Source of the DNA: LMUY01 sp964244655
GTDB taxonomy: Bacteria; Pseudomonadota; Alphaproteobacteria; Acetobacterales; Acetobacteraceae
DNA: 64,000 nucleotides
NCBI GenBank assembly: GCA_964244655.1
Contig: CAXTJU010000006.1
Span: 11,419-75,418 of the forward strand
Direction of reading: 5' to 3'
The notes below the pieces were generated by a model. It was not told the DNA's origin. It did no database searches and saw only the letters and a program-made list of their open reading frames with translations. The position numbers were made by a program, and so were the translations under genes. This document shows positions 8,338 to 16,174 of this stretch, one piece after another. Every line of letters begins with the position of its first letter. The stretch's first letter is position 1.

Positions 8338-9803
8338 TGGCCAGGAAGCAGACTGAGCTGGCGTTCCGCCTCGTTATGCAGGTCGCTCAAGCCGATCGGG
8401 TAGTCGCCGGTAAAACAAGCATCGCAGTAGGCGGGCCGTTCGCCGCGCCCGCCAGCCTTGCCGAGCGAGTGGTACAGCCCATCCAGGCTGATGAAGGCCA
8501 GGCTGTCCGCGCCGATCAGCCGCGCCATTTCCGCCACGTCGTGCCGGGCGGCCAGCAGCTTGCCGCGCTCCGGCGTGTCGATGCCGTAGAAGCAGGAATG
8601 CGTGGTGGGCGGCGAGGAGATGCGCATGTGCACCTCCGCCGCCCCAGCCTGGCGCACCATCTCGACGATCTTGCGGCTGGTGGTGCCGCGCACGATCGAG
8701 TCATCCACCAGGATGACGCGCTTGCCGCGCAGCACCGAGCGGTTGGCTGAGTGCTTCAGCTTCACGCCAAGGTTGCGGATCTGATCCGTCGGCTCGATGA
8801 AGGTGCGGCCGACATAGTGGTTGCGGATGATGCCCAACTCGAACGGCAGGCCGCTCGCCTCGGCATAGCCCATGGCGGAGGGCACGCCGGAGTCCGGCAC
8901 CGGCACCACCACGTCCGCGGGCACGGCGGATTCGTGGGCCAGCGTCTCGCCGATGCGCTTGCGCGCCTCATAGACGGGGGTGCCCTCCATCACGGAGTCG
9001 GGGCGGGCGAAGTAGATGTACTCGAACACGCAGAATCGGCTGGCGCGGGGGCCGAATGGCTTGATGCTGTGCACGCCCTTGTCGTTGATGATGACGATCT
9101 CGCCGGGTTCCACGTCCCGCACGAACTCGGCGCCCACAATGTCCAGCGCGCAGGTCTCGGAGGCGAGCACCCAGCCGCCGACCGTGTCCGACCGGCCCGG
9201 CGGCGTGATACGCCCCAGGATCAGCGGGCGCACGCCCAGCGGGTCCCGCACCCCCAGCATCGCCTCGTTGGACAAGGCAATCAGCGAGTAGGCGCCGACC
9301 ACCTGCTTCAATGCATCGATCAGCCGGTCCGCCACGGTGGAGTACAGGCTGATGGCGATGAGGTGGACGAACACTTCGCTGTCCGTGGTGGACTGGAACA
9401 GGCAGCCGCGTCGGACCAGAGTACGCTTGAGCGCGAGGGCGTTGGTCAAGTTACCGTTGTGTGAGACGGCCAGGCCGCCGAACTCAAAATCCGCGTACAG
9501 CGGCTGCACGTTGCGCAGGATGGTCTCGCCGGTGGTGGCATAGCGGTTGTGCCCGACCGCGGCGCCCCCGGGCAGGGAGGCGATGACTCGGGCGTCACCA
9601 AAATTGTCCGCCACTAGCCCGAGCCCACGATGCTGGTGGAAGCGGTGGCCGTCGAACGAGACGATGCCGGTGGCTTCCTGCCCGCGATGCTGCAGCGCGT
9701 GCAGGCCAAGCGCGGTGAGGGCCGCCGCGTCCGGCACGTTCCACACTCCGAAGATGCCGCACTCCTCGTGCATCTTGTCGTCGTCGTGGTCGGTGGCTTG
9801 CAT
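8334..9803 (-). CDS. purF: Amidophosphoribosyltransferase
   Basis: 489 residues. It catalyses the first committed step of purine synthesis, turning PRPP plus glutamine into phosphoribosylamine. The N-terminal class II glutaminase domain begins EECGIFGVW, with Cys15 becoming the catalytic N-terminal residue after propeptide removal. RGQEATGI, NRYATTG and HNGNLTN follow. The phosphoribosyltransferase domain carries VILVDDSIVRGTTSRKIV, the PRPP loop. C-terminal Cys residues (THSCFYGID, YCDACFTG) fit the Fe-S-containing subtype. It lies 11 bases downstream of cvpA and overlaps the SDR gene. Confidence 0.97.
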   Translation of the reverse strand: MQATDHDDDKMHEECGIFGVWNVPDAAALTALGLHALQHRGQEATGIVSFDGHRFHQHRGLGLVADNFGDARVIASLPGGAAVGHNRYATTGETILRNVQPLYADFEFGGLAVSHNGNLTNALALKRTLVRRGCLFQSTTDSEVFVHLIAISLYSTVADRLIDALKQVVGAYSLIALSNEAMLGVRDPLGVRPLILGRITPPGRSDTVGGWVLASETCALDIVGAEFVRDVEPGEIVIINDKGVHSIKPFGPRASRFCVFEYIYFARPDSVMEGTPVYEARKRIGETLAHESAVPADVVVPVPDSGVPSAMGYAEASGLPFELGIIRNHYVGRTFIEPTDQIRNLGVKLKHSANRSVLRGKRVILVDDSIVRGTTSRKIVEMVRQAGAAEVHMRISSPPTTHSCFYGIDTPERGKLLAARHDVAEMARLIGADSLAFISLDGLYHSLGKAGGRGERPAYCDACFTGDYPIGLSDLHNEAERQLSLLPGQ

Positions 9804-9814
9804 GGCGAGCCCTC

Positions 9815-10396
9815 CTATGGCCGTGCCGGCTGGGCGCCCACGGCGCGGCCGACAGGGTTGGCGTGGAGCAATTCGGCGGAGCCCTCGGGTCGGCCCGCAG
9901 GCGGCATGGCGACGACGGGTCGATAGGCAGGTGGCAGCTGGCGCGCCGCCCAGGCAGCACCAAGATAGATGGAAGGCATGAGGCGTGCTTCCAAGACCGG
10001 GTCTGGCCAGCGGCCCACCGGCTCGACCGTGCCGACCACGACATAGGCGATGATCGCCAGCACCGCGCCGCGCGCCAGGCCGTAAAGCAGGCCCAGCGTG
10101 CGGTCCAGCCCGCCCAGCACCGAGCGGCGCACCGCCCCGGCCAGGATGCGCGCGGCCAGGGAGAACACGATCAGCACGACGAGGAACACGGCGCCGAACG
10201 CCACCGGGTCAGCCACGTCCGGATTGGCGATCGTCTTGTGGGCCAAGACCTGTGCGTCGGGATAGAACCAGCTTGCCGCGATGCCGGCCCCCACCCAGGC
10301 GGCCAGGCCGAGGACCTCGCGCACCATGCCGCGCAAGAAACCCCATAAGCCTGAACAAGCCACGACCACAAGGAGGACAACATCCACCCAGTTCAT
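9815..10396 (-). CDS. cvpA: CvpA family membrane protein
   Basis: 193 residues with four hydrophobic helices and the family's N-terminal pattern NWVDVVLLVVV...GLWGFLRGMVREVLGLAAWV. CvpA proteins are inner-membrane proteins linked to colicin V export and envelope homeostasis, and they neighbour purF in many proteobacteria, as here (11 bases). The ATG at 10396 is the first codon that gives the family start; the reading frame extends further upstream but without the expected sequence. The Pro-rich tail after residue 150 is probably cytosolic. Confidence 0.92.
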   Translation of the reverse strand: MNWVDVVLLVVVACSGLWGFLRGMVREVLGLAAWVGAGIAASWFYPDAQVLAHKTIANPDVADPVAFGAVFLVVLIVFSLAARILAGAVRRSVLGGLDRTLGLLYGLARGAVLAIIAYVVVGTVEPVGRWPDPVLEARLMPSIYLGAAWAARQLPPAYRPVVAMPPAGRPEGSAELLHANPVGRAVGAQPARP

Positions 10397-10472
10397 GCGG
10401 TTCTGCCCGGATATACGGCCATGGCGCTGTATCCGCTTCCGCGCCGAGTCCGCCAAGCCCTGTTCACGCAGG

Positions 10473-10901
10473 TCAGCGCCCAGTTGCGGCGGGAGCCGCC
10501 TCGAACACGATGTCTTGCGCACCGTGCCAGAGCACCCGGCGACCCAGCTCGGGAAGCGCCTCCACGCCTTGCGTGATGGTGAGAAAGTGGTTGCCGGCCA
10601 ACATGCCGACTTTGCTGGCAAACCGCACGCTGCCGTAGGCAAGCAGTATCTCTGTCTCGCTGATTCCACCGGGGTGCAGCAGGATTTGGCCGGGCGCTGG
10701 ATAACTGGTCGGGTTTTCGTAGCCGAAGCCAAAGTCCCGCTCGCCGAGCGGGATCCAGCAGGCTTCGCCGCTCCAGCGCACGTGGATCAGGCGTTGGCGG
10801 TAGGGCAGCAAGGCCCGGAACGCCGCGACGGTGCGGGGCGCAGCCGGCTCGAACCGGGCTGCAAAGGTGACGCCGCCGGCGATGATGCGAAGATCGGTCA
10901 T
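10473..10901 (-). CDS. DUF3830 family (cyclophilin-like fold) protein
   Basis: 142 residues with the DUF3830 signatures: LPYRQRLIHVRWSGEACWIPLG, the ENPTSYPAPGQILLHPGGISETE segment in overlapping parts, and FASKVGMLAGNHFLTI. Related proteins have a cyclophilin-like barrel but no proven catalytic function; several are encoded beside ureide, hydantoin or allophanate-type genes. No such partner adjoins here. It is 76 bases upstream of cvpA on the same strand and may share its transcript. Confidence 0.85.
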   Translation of the reverse strand: MTDLRIIAGGVTFAARFEPAAPRTVAAFRALLPYRQRLIHVRWSGEACWIPLGERDFGFGYENPTSYPAPGQILLHPGGISETEILLAYGSVRFASKVGMLAGNHFLTITQGVEALPELGRRVLWHGAQDIVFEAAPAATGR

Positions 10902-11009
10902 GGCCGCCGTGCTCTACCGCCGGTAATGCCCGCGCACAATGCAGTGGGGTATGTACCGCTTGGCAGTCAGCCGCGTTGACCCTCAACGCTGAAAAGGAAA
11001 TGCGCAGCC

Positions 11010-11234
11010 ATGGATGTGAGCCAGATCAAGGAACACGCAGACATCATTGGAGCCGATGGCGTTCACGTTGGCACGGTGGACCGGGTGCAGGGCGATCGCA
11101 TCAAGCTGACCAAGAAGAGCACCGAGGATCAGCGACACCACTACATCTCCGTTGGTCTGGTGGCGGAGGTCGAAGACGGCACGGTGCGATTGTCAGCCAA
11201 TGCCGACGTAGCGGTGACGTTCGAGGAGGAGTGA
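11010..11234 (+). CDS. DUF2171 small protein
   Basis: 74 residues: MDVSQIKEHADIIGADG, VGTVDRVQGDRIKL and HHYISVGLVAEV match the DUF2171 family, small PRC-barrel-like proteins of unknown role found widely in soil alphaproteobacteria. An AAAAGGAAA site lies 10 bases upstream of the ATG. It is divergent from the DUF3830 gene across a 108-base gap that must hold both promoters. Confidence 0.88.
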   Translation: MDVSQIKEHADIIGADGVHVGTVDRVQGDRIKLTKKSTEDQRHHYISVGLVAEVEDGTVRLSANADVAVTFEEE

Positions 11235-11266
11235 CCGCCGACTGGCGGGACGGCTGCGCCGATGGG

Positions 11267-12529
11267 TCAGTCGGCATTCTCCCGCGCCGGTTGCGCGACA
11301 AGCTCCGTGCGGCCGATGTAGTCGCGGGTGACGGGGATGGCGCGGCCGCCGCGGGCAAGTTGCAGCTGCCAAACCATCAAGCCAAGCCGGCGGAACGCCA
11401 GTTCGCTGCCCGCCAGGTAGAATTCAAACATGCGGCAGAAACGCTCGTCATACAAGGCCGCCGCCTCGGCCCGATGAGCAGCAAACCGGTGTTGCCAGTG
11501 GTGCAACGTCTCGGCGTAGTGCTCCCGCAGCACCTCCAGGTCCGCAGCGTCCAAGCCGCTGCGTTCCGCTGCGGGAAGCACTTCGGACAGGGCGGGGGAG
11601 TAGCCGCCGGGAAAGATGTAGCGCGCGAGCCACGGATTAGTGCTGGCTGGCCCGCGCGCGCGGCCGATGGCGTGCACCAGGGCGACGCCGCCAGGTGCCA
11701 GCAAACTATGAACTCGGGCGAAAAACGCATCGTAGTGGTTTACGCCGACGTGCTCGAACATGCCGACTGATACGATGCGGTCGAACGGCCCTGCCAGCAC
11801 CGGATCGCGGTAATCCAGCAGCTCAAACCGCACCTGGTGATCCAGCCCTGCTACAGCGGCGCGGCTGCGGGCGCGGGCCAGTTGCTCGATACTGAGGGTG
11901 ATGCCCAGCACCTGCGCCCCATAGTCCCGCGCCAGGGTGAGCGCCATGCCTCCCCAGCCACAGCCGATGTCCAGCACCCGCAAGCCTGGCCGGTCGAGCA
12001 GCAGCTTGGCCGCGATATGGCGCTTCTTGGCCTCCTGGGCCTCGTCCAGAGTCTCCTTGCCCGTGGGGAAGTAAGCACAGGAGTATTGCCAGTCTGCATC
12101 CAGGAACAGGGCATAAAGCCGATCGTCCAAGTTGTAATGCGCCACGTTGCGGCGCGCTCGGGCGACAGGATTGTATTGTTGCAAGCGGCGCAGCAGGCGA
12201 CGGGCATGGCCGTGCACGGCTACGCCTGGATGCATGCCTGAACCGGCCACGTTGGCCATCAGAACATCCAGCACATCGTGCAGGGTGCAGCCGAGCGGAG
12301 CAAAGCTGCCGTCCATGTAAGCCTCGCCCAACGCGAGCGCCGGGTCGCTGACCAAGCGCCACAGGGTACGCGCGGTGCGGATGTCCACCCCAGCTTCTGG
12401 CCCGACGGACCCGTTGTAGGTGACGAACCGGCCATCTGGATAGCGGACGTTTAGGCGGCCTTTGGTGATGAAGCGCCGCAGGATGGCATGAAGTATTGCT
12501 TGCACGCCACCTCGCCCCGGGCCAACCAT
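11267..12529 (-). CDS. cfa: Cyclopropane-fatty-acyl-phospholipid synthase
   Basis: 420 residues. It transfers a methylene group from S-adenosylmethionine to the double bond of unsaturated phospholipid acyl chains at the inner membrane, a membrane-hardening response. The SAM motif VLDIGCGWGGMAL, the CSCAYF-like QYSCAYFPTGKETLDEAQ segment and SVGMFEHVGVNHYD match the family. The C-terminal region (WQLQLARG) is complete. A GTG eight codons downstream (12505) is an alternative start with a weak Shine-Dalgarno site. It lies 42 bases after rplI on the same strand. Confidence 0.93.
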   Translation of the reverse strand: MVGPGRGGVQAILHAILRRFITKGRLNVRYPDGRFVTYNGSVGPEAGVDIRTARTLWRLVSDPALALGEAYMDGSFAPLGCTLHDVLDVLMANVAGSGMHPGVAVHGHARRLLRRLQQYNPVARARRNVAHYNLDDRLYALFLDADWQYSCAYFPTGKETLDEAQEAKKRHIAAKLLLDRPGLRVLDIGCGWGGMALTLARDYGAQVLGITLSIEQLARARSRAAVAGLDHQVRFELLDYRDPVLAGPFDRIVSVGMFEHVGVNHYDAFFARVHSLLAPGGVALVHAIGRARGPASTNPWLARYIFPGGYSPALSEVLPAAERSGLDAADLEVLREHYAETLHHWQHRFAAHRAEAAALYDERFCRMFEFYLAGSELAFRRLGLMVWQLQLARGGRAIPVTRDYIGRTELVAQPARENAD

Positions 12530-12571
12530 CCGAAGATGGACGGCGGACCCAGTACCGTCAAAAGCAGCTGG

Positions 12572-13153
12572 TCAGTTTGGCAGGGTACCCGGTTCGGCAC
12601 CGGGCTCGAACAGGGCGGCAATCTCCTGGTTTGCCGCCGCGTCCTCGTCGTCAGCGCCTTGGCCGATGCGCTCGCCGCGGGCCTGCTTCTCGGCTTCTTC
12701 CGGGCTGCGGGCCACGTTGGCGATCACTGGAAGAGACACTTCCGGGTGCAGGACGACGCGGACGGTGGACAGCCCCAGCATCTTGATCGGCTGGTCGAGC
12801 ACCACCTGCGAGCGATTGATGGTTAACCCACCGGCTACACAGCCGTCGGCGATGTCGCGGGCAGAGACAGAACCATACAGGTTGCCCGAGTCGCTGGCCT
12901 GGCGGATGATTACTACTGACATCTGGCCGATGCGCTCGGCCAGACGCTCGGCTTCCTCGCGCCGGCGCAGGTTCTGCGCCTCCAACTGGGTGCGCTGGGT
13001 CTCGAACTGCTCGCGGTTCGACTTGTTGGCACGTAACGCCATCTTTTGCGGCAGCAGAAAGTTACGGGCATAGCCGGGCTTGACGCGCACCACGTCACCC
13101 ATCTGCCCAAGCTTCTCGACCCTTTGCAGCAGGATCAGTTCAACGGCAGCCAT
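12572..13153 (-). CDS. rplI: 50S ribosomal protein L9
   Basis: 193 residues. The N-terminal domain VELILLQRVEKLGQMGDVV-RVKPGYARNFLLP is diagnostic of L9, followed by the long connecting helix and the C-terminal domain (SVSARDIADG). The last 40 residues are an acidic, disordered extension beyond the roughly 150-residue bacterial core, as is usual in alphaproteobacteria. It is third in the rpsF-rpsR-rplI operon, 12 bases after rpsR, with a GAGCACTCGCC leader. Confidence 0.97.
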   Translation of the reverse strand: MAAVELILLQRVEKLGQMGDVVRVKPGYARNFLLPQKMALRANKSNREQFETQRTQLEAQNLRRREEAERLAERIGQMSVVIIRQASDSGNLYGSVSARDIADGCVAGGLTINRSQVVLDQPIKMLGLSTVRVVLHPEVSLPVIANVARSPEEAEKQARGERIGQGADDEDAAANQEIAALFEPGAEPGTLPN

Positions 13154-13165
13154 GGCGAGTGCTCC

Positions 13166-13450
13166 TCAAGCCAGAATGTAGGGCAGCAGTGCCAGGAAGC
13201 GAGCGCGCTTGATGGCCTGGGCCAGTTCGCGCTGCTTCTTCGCCGACACGGCGGTGATGCGGGATGGCACGATCTTGCCGCGCTCGCTCAGAAAGCGCGA
13301 CAGCAGCCGCACGTCCTTGTAGTCGATCTTCGGCGCATTGGGACCGGAGAACGGGCAGGATTTGCGGCGGCGATAGAACGGACGCCGGGCGCCCACGGCC
13401 GAGCGGCGGCCGGCTGGACTGACGTCCTCGCCGCTGATTGCTTCCGACAT
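13166..13450 (-). CDS. rpsR: 30S ribosomal protein S18
   Basis: 94 residues. RRPFYRRRKSCPFSG, DYKDVRLLSRFLSERGKI and ITAVSAKKQRELAQAIKRAR are the S18 signature; the protein pairs with S6 on the 30S platform. The Cys in KSCPF is retained, as in zinc-independent or zinc-binding variants. It is placed three bases after rpsF and 12 before rplI, the conserved operon order. Confidence 0.98.
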   Translation of the reverse strand: MSEAISGEDVSPAGRRSAVGARRPFYRRRKSCPFSGPNAPKIDYKDVRLLSRFLSERGKIVPSRITAVSAKKQRELAQAIKRARFLALLPYILA

Positions 13451-13453
13451 GGA

Positions 13454-13942
13454 TTATTCCTCCCCGCCTGGGTTGAAACCGCCGCCGAACGCAGGCCGGT
13501 CCTCGCGGCTGAACTCGTCGCGAGCGCGGAACTCCTCACGGTCGTCAAAGCCGCGCTTGCGCCCACTCTCGAAACGTCCGGCGGGCTTCGGGCCGCGGAA
13601 CGAACGCTCGCGGTCATCGGACTTGCGCGACAGGATGGAGGACGGCTCGTCGTTGATCTCCTCCACGCGGATGGTCATGAACCGCAGCACATCCTCGTTC
13701 AAGCCCAACTGACGCTGCATCTCGTCGATGGTGGCGGGCTGCGCGTTGAGGCCGAGCAGCATGTAATGTCCCTTGCGGTTCTTCTTGATGCGGTAAGCAA
13801 GAGAACGCAGGCCCCAGTACTCACGCTTTTGCACCGCGCCGCCATCGCCTTCGAGCTGGGCGGCAATGGTGTCCGCGACACTCTCGACCTGCTGCTGCGT
13901 GACGTCATTGCGTGCAATGAGCACGCATTCGTAAAGTGGCAT
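13454..13942 (-). CDS. rpsF: 30S ribosomal protein S6
   Basis: 162 residues. MPLYECVLIARNDVTQQQV opens the S6 fold, and YRIKKNRKGHYMLL is the core RNA/S18-binding strand. The C-terminal 60 residues are a charged Arg/Asp/Glu/Phe-rich tail (REEFRARDEFSRED) longer than in enterobacteria; such tails are common in alphaproteobacteria. It is first gene of the S6-S18-L9 operon; its promoter must lie in the 180-base gap shared with divergent fabD. Confidence 0.98.
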   Translation of the reverse strand: MPLYECVLIARNDVTQQQVESVADTIAAQLEGDGGAVQKREYWGLRSLAYRIKKNRKGHYMLLGLNAQPATIDEMQRQLGLNEDVLRFMTIRVEEINDEPSSILSRKSDDRERSFRGPKPAGRFESGRKRGFDDREEFRARDEFSREDRPAFGGGFNPGGEE

Positions 13943-14122
13943 GGATGGTCCCTATGGCTGGATCGGCCCGAAACGGGCATAGCCGGGGCGCAGCCATTGC
14001 ACCCCAGCAGGGAAGGCTTGCTTCAACCACGACCTGGCCCAGCGCGCAAGGTGCTGCGACCGATTTGACACACTTGGCGCGCAGCGTGGTAGTGCGCGAC
14101 CGTAACCCCTGGATCCTTCGTC

Positions 14123-15067
14123 ATGCCCGTTCACGCCTTCATCTTCCCAGGCCAGGGCAGCCAGTTTGTCGGCATGGGCCGTGACCTGGCCGCCGCTTTC
14201 GCCCCCGCCCGCGAGGTGTTCCAGGAAGTGGACGACGCGCTTGGGCAGAAGCTGTCCAAGCTGATGTTCGAAGGCCCGGCCGAGGACCTGACGCTCACGG
14301 AGAACACCCAGCCGGCGCTGATGGCCGTCTCGCTGGCCGCGTTGCGGGTGCTGGAAGCCGAGGGCGGCTTGCCTTTGAAGGGCCGCGCCGTGCTGGTCGC
14401 CGGGCATTCGCTGGGGGAGTACAGCGCGCTGGCGGCGGCAGGCAGCCTGGGCATCGCGGCCTGTGCGCGGCTGCTGCGGATCCGTGGCGAGGCCATGCAG
14501 CGGGCCGTGCCCGCCGGGGTGGGCGCCATGGCGGCGCTGCTGGGCACGGACTTGGAGGCGGTGCGCGCCATCTGCGCCGAGGCGGCGGAAGGCGACGTGG
14601 TGGAGCCCGCCAACGACAATGGCGGTGGCCAAGTGGTGATCTCCGGCCATCGCGGCGCCGTGGAGCGGGCGGTGGAGGCGGCCAAGGCGCGCGGCGTCAA
14701 GCGGGCGATGCTGTTGCCCGTGTCGGCCCCCTTCCACTGCGCTTTGATGGCCCCGGCAGCCGATGTAATGGCCGACGCCCTGGGCAACGCCGCCATCCTG
14801 TCGCCTGCCGTGCCGTTGCTGGCCAACGTGTCCGCTGTCAAAGCCACTGACCCAGCGGCCATCCGCACCCTGCTGGTGCAACAGGTGACGGGCACGGTGC
14901 GCTGGCGGGAGAGCATGATCGCGGCGATGGAGCTGGGCGCGGACAGCTTCGTCGAGCTGGGGGCGGGCAAGGTGCTGACTGGGTTGCTGCGGCGGATCGC
15001 ACCGGACGCACGGGCCGCAGCGGCAGGAACGCCGACGGAAATCGAAGCGGTGCTCCGCGCGTTGTAG
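14123..15067 (+). CDS. fabD: Malonyl-CoA:ACP transacylase
   Basis: 314 residues. It loads malonyl groups onto acyl carrier protein for fatty acid synthesis. FIFPGQGSQFVGMG begins the protein; GHSLGEYSAL holds the nucleophile Ser96, and the catalytic His lies in SAPFHCALM. The Arg that binds the malonyl carboxylate is in LRIRGEAMQ. Transcribed away from the rpsF operon. fabG and acpP do not follow; the next gene is a lipoprotein, so the usual fab cluster is broken here. Confidence 0.97.
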   Translation: MPVHAFIFPGQGSQFVGMGRDLAAAFAPAREVFQEVDDALGQKLSKLMFEGPAEDLTLTENTQPALMAVSLAALRVLEAEGGLPLKGRAVLVAGHSLGEYSALAAAGSLGIAACARLLRIRGEAMQRAVPAGVGAMAALLGTDLEAVRAICAEAAEGDVVEPANDNGGGQVVISGHRGAVERAVEAAKARGVKRAMLLPVSAPFHCALMAPAADVMADALGNAAILSPAVPLLANVSAVKATDPAAIRTLLVQQVTGTVRWRESMIAAMELGADSFVELGAGKVLTGLLRRIAPDARAAAAGTPTEIEAVLRAL

Positions 15068-15092
15068 CGCCACAACTCATCCGGAGCGCACC

Positions 15093-15488
15093 ATGACGAG
15101 AAAGATCATCCTTGCCGCCCTGTTCGCAGCCAGCCTGGGCAGCTGCGCTGGCATCGAGCGTGATAACGTGACCGACCGCGAGAACCTGCTTTCCGCTGGC
15201 GGCTTCAGGGTGCTGCCGGCAAACACGCCGGAGCGGCAGGCCGAATTGGCCAAGCTGCCGCCCAACCGCGTGGTGCAGCAGATCATGGGCGAGCACGTGT
15301 CCTACCTGTATGCCGATCCAGTCGTGTGCCACTGCCTCTATGCCGGCGGGCAGGATGCATTCGGCCGCTACCAGTCCTTGCTGCAACAGCGCCGGATCGC
15401 GTCGGACCAGCTGTTGGCCTCGGAGCAGAACCAGGACTTCGGGTTCGGCTATGGTGCTTTCGGTGGGTTTGGGCCGGGGTTCTACTGA
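15093..15488 (+). CDS. Small lipoprotein, unknown function
   Basis: 131 residues with signal peptide KIILAALFAASLGSC, a lipobox at Cys18, and a C-terminus rich in Gly/Phe/Tyr (FGFGYGAFGGFGPGFY). Two adjacent Cys residues (VVCHCLY) may be redox active or disulfide bonded. It follows fabD after 25 bases. The recurring N-terminal pattern RENLLSAGGFRVLPANTPERQAEL is seen in short Acetobacteraceae/Rhodospirillales lipoproteins that I cannot assign a function. Probable envelope protein. Confidence 0.75.
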   Translation: MTRKIILAALFAASLGSCAGIERDNVTDRENLLSAGGFRVLPANTPERQAELAKLPPNRVVQQIMGEHVSYLYADPVVCHCLYAGGQDAFGRYQSLLQQRRIASDQLLASEQNQDFGFGYGAFGGFGPGFY

Positions 15489-15630
15489 CGCGGCCAGGGT
15501 ATGGAACGACATAATTGCAAGCTGTTCGTCAATATTTAATCGCGCCCTCGCAATCAAGCACAAGCATAGCCTCACCCATCATTGAGCCAAGGAGTTTGGC
15601 AACTAAGCCTGAGAGTGAGTCTTACCCACG

Positions 15631-15649
15631 CTCAGTCACCGTGACTGAG
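15631..15649. promoter_or_regulatory. Perfect 19-bp dyad before the DUF892 gene
   Basis: CTCAGTCAC-C-GTGACTGAG: nine-base arms around one central base, ending 12 bases before the ATG at 15662 and directly abutting the Shine-Dalgarno GAGAGGAA. A one-base spacer rules out a normal RNA hairpin loop at full arm length, so a homodimeric repressor site is the likelier reading. The surrounding 15489-15661 stretch is relatively AT-rich and otherwise holds no gene that I can support. Confidence 0.5.
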
Positions 15650-15661
15650 AGAGGAACTCCG

Positions 15662-16135
15662 ATGGCCGATCAAGAACTCAAGATGCTGGTTTCCCAGGGA
15701 CTGCAGGCGATGAAGGCTGGCGGCGAGGTGGCGAAGAAGGCCACTGCCGACATCGAGAAGGACGCGAGCCATCCAGACCTGAAGGCTGCCCTGCAAGCCG
15801 GCAACAAGACATCCGAACAGTGGGCGCAACGCATCACCCAGGCGATGCAAGAGGCTTCGGGCGCGCAGGATGAGGGCAACCCCATTCTTGAGGCGCACTT
15901 CCAGGTGAGCCAGAAAATTCGGCAGAAGGCGCCGGACAGCACAACGCGGGACCTCGGCATCATCGCCGCGGGCCAGTTGGCATTGCACTACTGGATCGCG
16001 TCGTTCGGCACCCTGCGCACTTATGCCTCCCAGGCGGGCATGACCCAGACCGAGCAGTCCATGCAAAAGTGCCTGGATGAAGCCAAGCAGGCCGACCAGC
16101 AACATACCAAGATCGCCGAAGCCTTGCTGGGCTAA
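15662..16135 (+). CDS. DUF892/YciF-like ferritin-fold protein
   Basis: 157 residues, all helical, with the DUF892 (YciE/YciF) pattern: an ELKMLVSQGLQAM helix, DASHPDLKAALQAGNKTSEQW, and a later HYWIASFGTLRTYASQAG helix. YciF-type proteins are stress-induced four-helix bundles with a ferritin-like di-metal site; whether the ligands are all kept here is uncertain. The start at 15662 follows GAGAGGAAC; an in-frame extension upstream crosses the 19-bp dyad and lacks family sequence. Monocistronic by context, with nadE convergent 39 bases away. Confidence 0.82.
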   Translation: MADQELKMLVSQGLQAMKAGGEVAKKATADIEKDASHPDLKAALQAGNKTSEQWAQRITQAMQEASGAQDEGNPILEAHFQVSQKIRQKAPDSTTRDLGIIAAGQLALHYWIASFGTLRTYASQAGMTQTEQSMQKCLDEAKQADQQHTKIAEALLG

Positions 16136-16174
16136 GCAGGCTACGAGCTGTGGGCGGCTTAGGCTGCCCACAGC

